A stretch of 64,000 bases of DNA from Otis tarda (lineage: Eukaryota; Chordata; Aves; Otidiformes; Otididae): assembly GCA_026413225.1 (NCBI GenBank), contig CM048576.1, positions 4,410,501 to 4,474,500 of the forward strand, in the 5' to 3' direction. This document shows positions 25,501-35,609 of this stretch, piece by piece; the stretch's first letter is position 1; each line of letters opens with the position of its first letter. The notes below the pieces were generated by a model that did not search any database, was not told the DNA's origin, and was given only the letters and a program-made list of their open reading frames with translations. Position numbers and translations under genes: made by a program.

Positions 25501-28500
25501 TAGAGCCTGTCTCCAAATACTGCCTGGATGGTTATAGCTGCTATTCTACCCTAGCTGCTACAGGGCTTTACAGGCCCTGTGCTGTCAGGGAAACACATGT
25601 TCTGCTAAGAGGAGCTGCTGATGTTGGGGAGAGACCGCTGTCTCAGCCCTGCACCCAAAACTGTTTTCAACCTTAAGGGATGGTTGAAAGTTAGTTCTAA
25701 AATCACATGGGCTGAGCCCATCTCTACCCAAAATGTGGAGGTTCAGGTGGAAATGGCCCAACATCCATTTGAAGAGTGTGGGGAAGGTGTGAGGGGAGGA
25801 ACACAGCAAACAATGCTATTCTGCCCTCACTGCTCCCATATGTGTCAGGGCTGAAACCTGACATGGCAAAAGGAAGGGAAAAGCCATTTCCAGCAGTACC
25901 ATAGCATGGCAGAGCCTGGCTGCTCACTGCTCTAGACCATAGTGCCTGGACTTCCCTCTGCTCCTCTCTGGAAGATCAGCTGCTGAGACCTGGGAGCAGG
26001 GGCTCCCTGGCTCCCAGCTGGAATCCAGCATCCCAACCTCCTGAAGGATGTGCCAAGTGACAGGAGGGATCAACAGGGACTGCTAGATACAGAGTTTCTT
26101 ATTTAGTGCTGTTTATAAGATCCAGTGGGAACACTTGCTGAATGCTGTCAGCTATAGAGTAATGTGAGGGTTGTACAGCAGCTACAGTTCAGTGGCCCGC
26201 TGCTTCCCACAATGGACTTTGGAATACACAAATACTGGGGGAGCGTTTGTTCTGCCTACACATCTACATTTTCCAGAGAGCACAGACATATTGCCTTCCA
26301 AAGCTACTCATTCTGTATTTTCTACCAACAAAGTTACTTTGTCAAAAAAAAAAAACAAACTTTGCACTTCATTGCACACACAGTCTCTGCTGATTGAACA
26401 GCACTGGATTTGCCACCAGGATGACAGCTCAAGCATGATCCCTTATGGGAACACTTTGACAGAAAGGAATCAGCTGCTGAACTACACTGATGGGGACTTT
26501 GGGAACAGAATGAATCAGTAGGCAAAACAGGAGATATGACCCACTTAGCTTGCATGCTGGCTAGCAAAGGATCATCAGATGAATGATGGAATATACATAT
26601 AATAATTTTTAACTCTCTATGCTTTATCAATGTGTCATGTAGAAGTCCAGCACTGAAGTCCATTGCATCTTTTCTAAGGAATTCCATAAAACGGGGGGAG
26701 AAGAAAAAGAAAAGAAAAAAAAAAGGACCACCCTTTGCATTGTATAATACGCACAGAATCCTTGAATGTCTCATGATAGTTTTGTAACACACCCTTTTTC
26801 TCACTAGGTCGAAATTCTCCCTGAGGTCACAGCACAAATCTGTTTGCTGCATTGAGGAATCCTACACAAGTAGTGCTCTGTGCTAATTGCAGTGGCCTAT
26901 ACTAAGAAACTGATTGGATTTGAGCTGAACCTGTAGGTTTTTAAACCCTGCTTCAATTCAAGTAGCCTTCCACTGCTGTTGTCATTAAAGACAGTATCAT
27001 GGAGCATCTGCCTGCAGGGATGACATAATGAGGCAGAGGGGAGACATAAAAGGTTTCAAATGCTGCCTAAAAGATTGAGGAACAATCTGTTCAACTGCTC
27101 AACACTCGTTTCTGTCCTCTTCCACCGAGCTTTCTTGTCCTGATGTTGCAAACAGTTAGCCAAAGCCAGGAGGAGGTTAGAAAGATCATCTTGTGCCTTT
27201 GGAAGTCTTTGCATGAAAAGCAGAAGGGACTTAGGCACACAGAGAGGGAGAGACAACTGCTTAAATAGAAACACTGCTTAAATAGAAAAGCAGTCCACAG
27301 GATGGCAGCATAGCAGCTCAAAGGATGCATCTCTCTTGCTCTTCTGGGAGTTCCATGTCTCACAAAAGGGGTACAACAGCACTAGTATGCATCACAGCAT
27401 GATGTCCTAGTGAAACCCTGGAGCACATGCCTGGCACAGTGGCTAAGAATGTGCTTGAGTAAGAAATGTTCCTCTACTTGTGTCTCTTGAGCTCTAAATC
27501 CAAGCCTCTGCCTGCAGGTCTCTGCAGAATAGTCATGTTGAGTAGACAAACCTGAGTTTGCAATTTAATGCAGCTAAAGACAACTCTGTGGCAGTGAGAG
27601 AGCTTAATTCTCTAAATGAGAAGTCTATTCACCATTCCCTAGAACCCAGAGTAAAAAGACCAGGCTCTCCTCTACTCCCTGGACCCAGATTTCTGGTTTG
27701 GGGCTGCTTCCAGATTGGTGGGGATTGTTTCACAGAGCAATGCCAGGCACAGGCCTTTGAGCCAGCTCATCAGGAGCCAACTGCTGAACTGGATGCTCTT
27801 GTTTTACAGCCAGTTTCAACCCACGATCATGGGAATTTTCCTCCTTCCAAGCAACTGAGGAAACACTTGGTACGGGTAATTCCGACTTCAGTTTGAAAGG
27901 ATCTAACCCCCCGTGCCACAGCTTTCTAGCTGGCTAACCGACCTTTTCTGCTTCCTCTCTCAGCTGTCCTGTTACCATTCAATCGCTGTCTCACAGAACC
28001 ATCTCTTAGCTGGGTTATGAGCACCATCTGCATATGCCCGAACCCAGGGTCTCACTGCTCTAGGCGCTATGTATATAGGAGGGAAAGGCATCTCTAGTCC
28101 TCATTGTTCAGACAGTGAAAGAAGAAGATGGAAAACATTGCCACTTTGAAAAAATCCTGAGATACCTAACCAACTGCAGTCGATGGAAGTGCCAACATCA
28201 ACCAAGGCAATCTGTGGAGGTTGTGGCAGAAACAGAATTGGATTCCAAGTACCCTCAGCCAGTCTCAGAAACACAAGACTGCTCTTCTCCATCGCACGTA
28301 CACCTTTTACGTAGCTCATAAGTTCTCAAAGACAGAGCCTGCCCTATGTTCACTGTCTGTACAGCATCCAGCACAATGGGGAGGGGGTGCTTTGAGCCAG
28401 TGTACCAAGAACCAGCAGCAGTGAGTCATGCCTTTTCTTCCCAGATCCTCACCTTCCTTTTTCTCGCCTATATTTCCTTACTTTGCTTTGTTCATGCTCA

Positions 28501-31500
28501 GAAGGTCCTGCCTTTCCTTTCATTCATAGGCAGCCTACAAGCATCCATGGCCACTGTACCTGGGGAAGCTCTGGTGACTCACAGCCACACCTAAGTTGTT
28601 CCTGCTTTTCATGCCACAGGCAGGGCTGTCTCCCTCTCATTGTCTCTGCTCTCAGATTCATTCTGGCAAGCAGGGCCTGACCCCAAAGAGGCCAGGAGGG
28701 GAAGCCTTGCTTTAATTTCAATGGGCTTTGAATAAAGCCTCAACTGCTTGGAGGCAAGGGAGCTTCGGCAGTTATGTAGTTTTGCCTCATTACTCCAGAC
28801 TCTGGAGATGCAGTTTACCTGCGAGGAAGCTGCTGCTCTTCAGTCACACCTGTGCTCTGGTCTCTCAAGAGAAGGGCTCTTCCCTGCCTGCCTCAAGCAC
28901 CAAGATCTCTTCACACTCGCACACTGCGTACACTGGGATCGCACAACTGACTGCTCTCATCCACCTTTTCTTACTAAGAGAAAAGGAACAAAGCTGTTAG
29001 TTCTGATTTTCCCCCAGGCTGGTTGAAAGTAGTTTTACAGATTGTGTTTTGAAATACTTAGGCTTCCCCACTGCAGCATACAACACCATGGAATAACACA
29101 ACCTCTTCTGTCTTCCAGTAGGCAATGGTACTAAGCTGCCTTTTCAGTTCTCCTCGGTGGGACAGAATCCGCCTGGTGACTTCAGCAAACAGTCTGACGG
29201 GAGCCTCTTCACTAAGACCGGTACTAGGCATTTAGTTTTTCCCCCTTCCTTTTCCCCCCTTTTTAGATAAGATATTTAATCCTGTTCTTGCTCCCCCAGA
29301 GAAGACCTGGAGCAGTCCTACCCTTGGCCCATATCTCCTGCCCTGTCAATCTCTTTGATACATGCACGTGTTTACATGAGCAACTTGCTAAGCAGGGCAA
29401 CAGGAGTTTATGAAAGAGTGTTAAAAAGTATTTAAAAATTATATCAAGTGAATAGTTGAAGGGCTTTAAAATTTTGTTTGTAATGGGTATAGATGAGAAT
29501 TTTAGATGATTTGAAACATAGGGACCAGAGAGAGAAAAATACTAGGAAATTATGTTCATGGCCATTTACCTCCCTAGCTTCATCGATGTTTTAAAAGAGC
29601 TATCGTCCTGAAAGAATAACATCCACTGAGCACAACCTTTAAAAGAAATATGCAATAGCTGCCTGTTCTCCTTCATCCGAACCAGAATCCCCTGTTCACT
29701 GTCTCATAATCCTCTTCACTACCCACTAGTTCAAGGGCACCAGAGGTGGAATCCAAGAGCATCAAAGCACCTGCCAAGCAGAGTCAGGTCTGATTAATTT
29801 GAGAATGGGGAATAGCGGGGAAAGGCCATTGCCTGATAGCACTGAAACTGGTTGTGATTCAGCGAGAATCAGAACTGAGCTGGTGTGGTAGAAGGGGGTT
29901 AGGGCTTATCACACTGCCAGAGGTACTATCATTAACTTCTGACATGAAACCCAGGCCTCGGCTCTTTGCACTAATTAAATAGCCTATAGTGTTCTTCGCA
30001 AGAGTCAGAATGCTTAGCTTGGGACTTAGCCTAGATTTAATTGGACTGATTGCATTCCACCTCTCTGCATTCCTCAGACATTTTAATTAGACAAACTTTC
30101 TTTACTCCCTTTTCCTAACTGACTGGGTGGTGGAATACGCATCTGTCTGATGGCTGTTGTGTCCCACCCCAGAAACAGCTGCATATCAGTGTTAAGCAAT
30201 GCAATACTAATTATGTGGCACTTCCAGTCCTGCTACTCACCTTAACACTCGCAAGGGGAGATGGGGATGGTGGCAGGGACCGATCTATAACAGGCTGTTT
30301 TATGTTGTCACAGCTTATCCTTCAATAGTGAGACATCAGTCTGCAAAGGTGACGCCACAGACATGGAAATCCTCTAAGCAGTCTGTATTGGTAAGAAATA
30401 TACCCTTGGTGTGAAAGCACGTGCACAGCTTCAGCAAGAGAATGATCTGTTCTAGGGATACTTGAGACTTCAGAGACCAGGGCTTGGGTCCTTTGGAGAT
30501 GAGAAAGTAATAGCTTCAAGTCAACAGCCTCTATGCTTTTTTCTGTGGTTAACTGTATCCACAGAGGTATGCAGATTAAGCCCCTTGCCTGCAGAGCTCT
30601 GGGTTGTAGGAATAATCAATACTTCAAAATGACATTTTGAAAAGATTTTGCCCTGGTCTAAATTTGATCCAGGCTTCTAGAAGCTATGTAAGTATTATAG
30701 CACACATGCTGCTACCTGTAGTACTTTTCCTCTCTGCAGGGATATCATACACTCTTAGTAGTCTGTGGCATCTAGAAAGCACGGATTGTGTAAAAGACAC
30801 CAAAGATAATAATATAAAAGTATCTTGGTAATTACATCTTACAGTGGGCAGCTGCAATATCAAAGATGAAGGGCCAGACTATGATCACAAACCACTAGAA
30901 CCTCTGTAAGTCACTCAATTTGCACTGTTAGCACAAAACAGGTAATTGCATTATAAGGGGCAGAGGACAGTGATATTCTAGGTCTTGTAATCTTAAATAT
31001 ACATGGTTAACAAACAGTCAATGCATAACCACAGAAACATTAAGTTTATCTATTTTTCTTAATGTCCGTTCACACTGTGCTTCATTAAGATCTTGCATGA
31101 TCTGAATTAAGATCGTCAAGTTTCTCCCTATCTATGCAGATGAAATCTATTTTTAAAATCCTGATTTTACATTTGTGAAAGATTATTTTCTGTTCCCTGG
31201 AAGTAAGACTTGTAACAAGCAGAGGGTCAAGAATCAAGAGTATACCCACACTGAAGGAAGAAAACAGAGGAAATAAGAAACAGTTAGAAAGTGGCTGCCT
31301 AAGGGCTGCAGCTGCACGTGTCTGCTAAATTTTCAAGGCCCCATCAGGAGATGAATGCCAATGAAGGGGGTGTTCCTTGGTAGACTGTATCACTTTTAGG
31401 AAATCCAGCCTTGAATCTCTGATTGTGCTACAGCAAAACATCTCTCTTAGGAACAGCAAAGTTTTGCAATATCTTCTCTGTCTTGCGTTTGATCACTGGC

Positions 31501-33361
31501 TTCCTAATAGACAATCTAGTTCATCATGTGTGTGCCCAGATGGAGACTCTTCCCAGTGATTGTAGATACCAGCTATCCTCCCTAATGGTCGTGTTGTACT
31601 GGGGAAGTTTGGTCAGGAAAGTGAAGTCTCTGTTAGCACTGGGCACTGAGTGTAAAAACATGTTACAATGTGAGTATTGTCTTCTTAGCAATAAGCACTC
31701 CACTGCATGACAGACGGTGTGCTGTGCTGCATGAACACAACTCGTGCTTTCCTTAATCCCCATAGAGAAAGCCTAGGTAACTTCTCCTGCATGAAGTCAC
31801 CAGTCTTTTTCTGTCTCCCTTCATCTCTCATGCATACACTTGTAGCGGCTATTTTGTTTTTATAGCCTATATTCACCAGATAGCCCTGAATGTAACAATT
31901 GAATTTATAAATATAAGCATTAAAAAGTCCCAAAATAGAAATACATGCTCTGGACTGCAGTAGCTCTGCGGGAGCTTTTATGGTCTATTGGGCCAATAAT
32001 CTAGCTTTTAAAATAGTCTTAAATATGTATTTAAGTAATACACATTCTAAAAGCTCTGTAAATATGAATTTTCACGAAGGACTATACTGTTTAAGGAAGA
32101 ATGTCTTTTTAACCTACAGGGAGTTCTTTAAAATGAAGCCCCCCTCTTCCATCTCTTAATTATAGTGTAAATTAAAGCCATAAAATAAAAAGAACGTCAA
32201 GAAAAGGGAACATTGAGCAGGGGGTATTGGGAGATGCCACTAAGCAGGAAGATGGGTTGGGCTTGCTCTGCCCATGGTTCCAGCCTCCTGCCATGCCTGC
32301 TATTAACTAGTGTGCTGCACAAAAGGTACCAGCCTGTTGCTGTGATGTCTCTCCCACCTTCTGCAAGTGAGATCAGGGCAGTGGATCAAAGCTAAGATAG
32401 ATCAGACATTACAAAACCACAGTTCCTGATTGCCTTGGTCACTGCTTCATTGGTGTAAGCATATTCTCATCCATCCTGGAGATTTTGCCTTGAAGAGTGC
32501 AACCAGCTAACATAATCAATCAATTGGCTTTGGTATCTTGCAATCATCCCAAGCCAATGCTAGGCTGCACAACACAACTTCGCCACGTGTTGCTTATTTG
32601 TAATGGGGCAGAGAAGACTGAAATTCCAGGGGTAGGTATGAGAAGAGATACAATTAAGGACTGCAGGAAGCAGAGCTGGAGAGAGAAAATAGCAATTCCT
32701 TTAGGCTCTGCCCCGTCTCTCCCTTTACGCTTCTGTTTACACAAATGTTTAGTACTGGGCCCTGCAATATGTGGAGGCGTGAATACACAGTACACCATTG
32801 TGTGAGAATTTCCATGCACAAGAGTTTTGGCTTGCCAGCCAGAGAGCACAAATAAATACCATACAACTTAGTTGATCACTTTCATAATCGTGCATGGCTT
32901 TAAGTCTGAAAACTCCCATGAGTTCTCAGGTTAGTGAGCAATTAAAAGACATTGACAGAAGCACAAAAATAGAGGTGACATTCCTCTCTCCCAGAACCTT
33001 CTCGTCAAACCATGAGTCATAGTCTGAGATTTTATATGACACACAGACTCATTTGGCTCAGGAATGAAGCCCATGCAAAGCATGTGTGTAAATCAAAAAG
33101 CAACACTATTTGCATTTGATTACTCCTGCACCTCCAGTAGTGAAATGAGGTGGTGTTGCTCTGCCAGAGAAAAGACTGAAGGTGTTAAGATAGGAGCATG
33201 TTAAGATATGTATGGTTGGGTTACTTAGGAGTGTGAAGTGCAGGCAGTCAGAAAAAGAAGGTAGGTCAAACTCACATGCCCCAAATTCTCCATTGCAGTC
33301 ACATTACCGTCCCTTTTACGTCAACAAAGGCAATGGAGCCACTTCCAACGAGGCACCTTGA
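9712..33361 (+). CDS. TRIM29: TRIM29 (ATDC), complete gene, nine coding exons
   Basis: Joining 9712-10566, 18239-18334, 19618-19851, 20222-20420, 24252-24335, 27810-27875, 29119-29220, 30314-30390 and 33299-33361 gives an open frame of about 591 residues ending in TGA; human TRIM29 is about 588. Seen in order: Ser/basic-rich N-terminus (1-185), a B-box 1-like zinc site (C190, C193, C204, C207, C212, H215), a B-box 2 (C242, H245, C253, C261, C264, H269, H272), a coiled coil (about 275-395), and the TRIM29-specific tail ending KGNGATSNEAP. There is no RING and no SPRY domain, as is normal for this family member. Known of the family: a mainly cytoplasmic scaffold of basal epithelia, linked to p53/Tip60 control, DNA-damage signalling, keratin networks and damping of innate immune signalling. 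All junctions are GT-AG and keep frame. Only the exon 6 donor and exon 7 acceptor have close in-phase alternatives. Confidence 0.97.
10812..10925 (+). repeat. Possible MIR-like fragment
   Basis: GACTGGGTTGTGGGGAG, GAACCTGGTTTCCATCCCTG and TTGCACCACTGACTTTC resemble the 5' part of MIR on the + strand. The usual CTTGGGCAAG core is not recognisable, so the call is tentative. Confidence 0.35.
11098..11141. repeat. T-rich (T)nG low-complexity tract
   Basis: TTTTG-type units are followed by a run of about 15 thymines. Confidence 0.85.
11522..11625 (-). repeat. MIR-like SINE fragment
   Basis: TTTGCCTAGAGTCACATAGA, then GGCAGAAACTGGAAC and CCCAGTGCTCT, is the reverse complement order of a MIR core and head. 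It is an intron 1 relic with no sign of function. Confidence 0.55.
18239..18334 (+). CDS. TRIM29: TRIM29 coding exon 2 (residues 286-317, coiled coil)
   Basis: A 96-nt phase-0 exon between a TCACAG acceptor and a GTGTGT donor. It encodes AELSLQKEQLQLKIIEVEDE and continues to DRIK, matching the human coiled-coil segment ELSLQKEQLQLKIIEIEDE almost residue for residue. The leucine/isoleucine spacing in a charged background fits the trimer- or dimer-forming coiled coil that follows the B-boxes in TRIM proteins. Confidence 0.96.
18699..18727. repeat. (GCT)4 and T17 run in intron 2
   Basis: Four CTG/GCT units run into 17 thymines. Confidence 0.9.
19071..19104. repeat. ATT/ACT trinucleotide microsatellite in intron 2
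   Basis: ATT units are interrupted by three ACT units and then resume. Confidence 0.9.
19618..19851 (+). CDS. TRIM29: TRIM29 coding exon 3 (residues 318-395, coiled coil)
   Basis: A 234-nt phase-0 exon with a CT-rich tract and CTGCAG acceptor, and CAG|GTACCT donor. It encodes NYTTNEKATVDQHF and then a long Glu/Lys/Arg-rich helix ending SDSVLFLQ. Human TRIM29 has FTTNEKAILEQNF and SDSVLFLQ at the same places. This is the distal half of the coiled coil, expected to mediate self-association. Confidence 0.97.
20222..20420 (+). CDS. TRIM29: TRIM29 coding exon 4 (residues 396-461)
   Basis: A 199-nt exon with a TTGGCAG acceptor. It begins EFGALMRNYVPPPSLPTYSV and ends ERNHMEN plus one base, with donor GTAGAG. 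The conserved block DDLLNVCMRHVEKICKADL matches human TRIM29 with few changes. The segment follows the coiled coil and belongs to no widely named domain. Intron 3 before it is only 370 bp. Confidence 0.97.
21458..21650 (+). repeat. MIR-like SINE
   Basis: The core reads CCAGCTCTCCCACAAAC, then AACCTTGGGCAAGTTACTTA, then a CACCAGGTTGCTATAAGGAT-type segment. This follows the MIR consensus order (first-person memory of it): Ser-tRNA-derived head, CORE with the CTTGGGCAAGTTACTTAA motif, then the 3' GGGTTGTTGTGAGGAT segment. It is strongly worn, as expected for an element active before the amniote radiation. Confidence 0.7.
22225..22315. repeat. Ancient L3/CR1-like fragment
   Basis: AAGTCCCTGGCCCCAAGTAG followed by CCTGCACTGTAAACAG resembles the CAGTCCCTGCCCCAAAGAGC segment seen in old amniote L3/CR1 3' regions. 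Short and degraded. Confidence 0.35.
24252..24335 (+). CDS. TRIM29: TRIM29 coding exon 5 (residues 462-489)
   Basis: An 84-nt exon between CTCCAG and GTATGG, flanked by phase-1 introns. With the base carried from exon 4 it reads GDHRYMMNNYEWNQPDNLKR followed by FSMFLSPK. Human TRIM29 has GDHRYVNNYTNSFGGEWSAP then MKRYSMYLTPK, so the bird exon appears a few residues shorter in the middle. Confidence 0.94.
25445..25464. repeat. Short perfect inverted repeat in intron 5
   Basis: GCAGCCTCT, a 2-nt spacer, then AGAGGCTGC. The hairpin is short and probably has no role. Confidence 0.85.
27256..27289. repeat. TRIM29: 17-bp tandem duplication in intron 5
   Basis: ACTGCTTAAATAGAAAC is followed directly by a copy with one change at its last base. 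Confidence 0.95.
27810..27875 (+). CDS. TRIM29: TRIM29 coding exon 6 (residues 490-511), small diverged exon
   Basis: Found by a TTTTACAG acceptor, phase 1-1 compatibility and weak alignment: ASFNPRSWEFSSFQATEETL then GT, against human SYQPSSPGRFTKETTQ and LYGT. The donor chosen is CGG|GTAATT, ending the exon at 27875. A second in-phase donor, TTG|GTACGG, would end it at 27869 and remove two residues. The longer form keeps the LGT that matches human LYGT. Skipping the exon also keeps frame. No other candidate in the 3.5-kb interval before it fits as well. Confidence 0.75.
28010..28110. repeat. Ancient L3/CR1-like fragment
   Basis: GGTCTCACTGCTCTAGGCGC followed by TATGTATATAGG resembles the CATTGTGCTAGGCGCTGTAC segment of old amniote L3/CR1 elements. 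Confidence 0.35.
28325..28385 (+). repeat. Ancient L3/CR1-like fragment
   Basis: CTGTCTGTACAGCATCCAGC followed by ACAATGGGG is close to the widely spread amniote segment CTGTACAGCGCCTAGCACAA. It lies about 220 bp past the previous fragment and may derive from the same insertion. Confidence 0.4.
29119..29220 (+). CDS. TRIM29: TRIM29 coding exon 7 (residues 512-545)
   Basis: A 102-nt exon flanked by phase-1 introns, donor GTACTA. It reads VGNGTKLPFQFSSVGQNPPG and continues DFSKQSDGSLFTKT, aligning loosely with the human tail GNYTSRVWEYSSSIQNSDND and its Ser-rich continuation. The acceptor is a tandem CAGTAG: use of CAG starts the exon at 29119 and use of TAG at 29122, differing by one valine codon. 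CAG is chosen because the nearer-to-branch-point CAG is usually preferred and because it aligns better with human GTKGNYT. Confidence 0.85.
29221..30313 (+). other. TRIM29: TRIM29 intron 7
   Basis: A 1.1-kb phase-1 intron, GTACTA to GTCACAG. I see only unique AT-rich sequence in it. Confidence 0.85.
30314..30390 (+). CDS. TRIM29: TRIM29 coding exon 8 (residues 546-571)
   Basis: A 77-nt exon with GTCACAG acceptor and TTG|GTAAGA donor. It reads AYPSIVRHQSAKVTPQTWKS then SKQSVL. Human TRIM29 has YPSLMRSQSPKAQPQTWKSG then KQTML, so the match is firm. It contains a basophilic kinase-type site (Arg552, Ser555) in the region where human TRIM29 is phosphorylated after radiation. Confidence 0.95.
30391..33298 (+). 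other. TRIM29: TRIM29 intron 8
   Basis: A 2.9-kb phase-0 intron, GTAAGA to TTGCAG, with AT-rich unique sequence, for example 31860-32190. No repeat or extra exon was recognised. Confidence 0.85.
33299..33361 (+). CDS. TRIM29: TRIM29 coding exon 9 and stop (residues 572-591)
   Basis: The terminal coding exon, with a TTGCAG acceptor, reads SHYRPFYVNKGNGATSNEAP then TGA. Human TRIM29 ends SHYRPFYVNKGNGIGSNEAP. The near-identical end, including SNEAP, makes the stop codon certain. Confidence 0.97.
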   Translation, partial: SHYRPFYVNKGNGATSNEAP

Positions 33362-34148
33362 TTCCTGAAGATTTAGGGAAGAGCTGGCAGCACTTGGAGT
33401 GAAGACTCAGCTGCGGATTTTCATGGATGTACCTGCTACTATATTAACCTTACTGCTCTAATCTCTGCCAGGGAGAGGGAAGGTGCAGAAGGGAATAGCC
33501 TTTACTAGAGGAAACAAAGACTTTTTCCAAATCACCTAATTGCCTTGAAAGCTCTGCAGGCCTTAACAATGTAACCCCATCTTCTGCTGTCACCTCCTTA
33601 TTCCCTCTCTGTCAATGCCCTTCCCTTTACCTCTGCAGAGCAAGGTGCTCTGCTTTCTCCTGGGAAGCATGCATGCTTGGGTAGCACACCCCCCTGCTCT
33701 GCTATACAAGTTGCCCCCTTTGTCCTGTGTTTATGTGACCATAGCTATTAAGTCCTGGCAAAAGATGCCAAGCTTGGGGGGGCCCAAAGGTCTTCCTGGT
33801 ATGGAGAGGCCACAGCCACTGGGAACAGTGACAGGCTAAAGCTCTTCCCGTGCCTCTCTACCCCATCACCCAGCCCTGCCTCGGATGGGGACACACAGCT
33901 CTCGCTAGGATCAGCTCCAGCGCTGCCACCTCCCTGAGATCCCTGCAGGCTCTCCCCCAGCCCATGCCAGTGGTGGCACGTTTCCGCAGGGGTCCTTTGC
34001 CAGCTCAGCTCTGCTTCTGCTGGCTTCCAAAAAGCCAGCCAACAGGGCCTATTCGGAGCTGCTACAGCCCAAGGCCAGCTATTGTGGAGGGCAGAGATGC
34101 TTTCTATTCCGTTAAAGTACCCCTTCCAGCTACCTTTTCAAATTAAGA

Positions 34149-34154
34149 AATAAA
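34149..34154 (+). terminator. TRIM29: Proximal polyadenylation signal AATAAA, TRIM29
   Basis: A canonical AATAAA about 790 nt after the stop codon, followed within about 60 nt by a T/GT-rich tract (34208-34235) that would serve as the downstream element. It gives a 3' UTR of a length near that of the human transcript. Confidence 0.5.
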
Positions 34155-35609
34155 AAGAAAATCCATCCTACTAATATAAGATTGATTAGATGCCACAGGT
34201 ATTGGGCGCTTTTTTGTTTTGTGGTATTTTTTAATTCCCCTAAACCAAAATTGATTTATATATTGGGTTCAGGTGGGGTTTTTTTTCTGCAATGGGAATT
34301 AGTACCATAGCTTTTTGCTCAGGATAACATTTTTATTTGTCCCCTGGATAGATAAATCACATCAGCACCCAGCTTGCAAGCCAGCCAGGGCCGGTTAACT
34401 TTTCCCTTATCTCACTGAGATGATTTTCCTTCCCCCTGGACAAAGCTGAGAGGTTAGGTCTATGCTATGCAAAAGCATCCCCAGGCCAGCCAACGGGAGC
34501 AGATGGCCCACTGCAAGATCAGAGCCCTCAAATGGTGATAAGGAGCTGCAGAACAGAGAACCAAGACCTGACAGCTACTTTTCATGGTTTGCTCTGTTCA
34601 AGCAGTTTTTGGAATGGCTTCCTCCCACCTTTTCTAACCCAAAATGCTTGCAACGCCTTGCTGAGAGAGGTTATGCCTATCACTGCTTTTTATCTGACAC
34701 CTCAGACAAAACTTCTGAGGCTGAAAGTTGGTTGCTCTAGAATACTTGAAATGGCACTTATTTTATAATTCTTTTTTTCTCCTTAATGACTAGAGGAGAA
34801 AGGGATAGCATGGTAGGGAAGGAAGTGAAGAAAGTGAAACTAAGATAGAGTTGCTAGGAAATACACTGAGGGGTTTGAGTATGTGTGTGAAGGGATAAAA
34901 AAAATAGGCTCTGTCCCCCTAAATCTGTTTTGCCCCCAAGCAGGTGTCCAGTAATCACTTGGGTCCCTTATGTCCCAGTAAAAGCTTCCACCACCTCCTT
35001 TCTGTTCTCCAAAATGTGGGCATGACCCTCTGTCCTCCAAAACTCAGATATTAAAATCCTCCCTTTTCGTTCCCACTCTAAAGAGGGCCTGCTGCGGTGT
35101 CGGCTGGGATCTGCCCTGCCCCTTGCCCAGCACACAAACGCCCAACCTGAGGCAGCCAGTGTCCCCTTCCTCCTGCCACCCCCTCTGCCCTACCCCACCT
35201 CTGCAGTCCCCACAGCCTGTTTGCTCCCCTTCCCCTCCTCACTTCAAGGGCCTCAAGCTCAGACCTCGCACACACAACTATTCACACCAGCATACTCTGG
35301 TGACAGGGACGGAGCCACTTGCTGTTTGCATTAGCCTGGGAGGATGCTGGGCCTCCCCTTTCCAGCCCCACTGGCCTCCCCACAGCCCTTTGTCCCACCA
35401 GAGGAGCGTGGGACGGGACACAGCTCTGGCCCTGCCGTACCTCCCAGTCTCAAGGAACTAGTGCTGCAGCTTACAAGGTGTATTGTGCATGAACTGTTTT
35501 TATCGTGTTTGTCTTGATCAGCAAAGCAAGAAGAATTCCACCTCCTCAGACAGGACACGACTGCGCTGATGTAAATGAGGCCCTTCACGTGTGCAACACA
35601 TGCTGCAGA

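Larger units (their letters stand above)
24336..27809 (+). other. TRIM29: TRIM29 intron 5
   Basis: Contains a short perfect hairpin (25445-25464), an A12 run (26344-26355), a purine-only tract (26692-26727) and a 17-bp tandem duplication (27256-27289). I looked for an additional exon matching the human tail segment and found none better than exon 6 at 27810. Confidence 0.75.
27876..29121 (+). other. TRIM29: TRIM29 intron 6
   Basis: A 1.2-kb interval bearing two ancient L3/CR1-like patches (28010-28110 and 28325-28385). Its 3' end carries the CAGTAG tandem acceptor. Confidence 0.8.

Noticed and set aside
24336-27809. An extra TRIM29 tail exon closer to the human segment before exon 6
   Set aside because: No stretch with AG/GT borders and the right phase gave a better match to the human tail than the 27810 exon.
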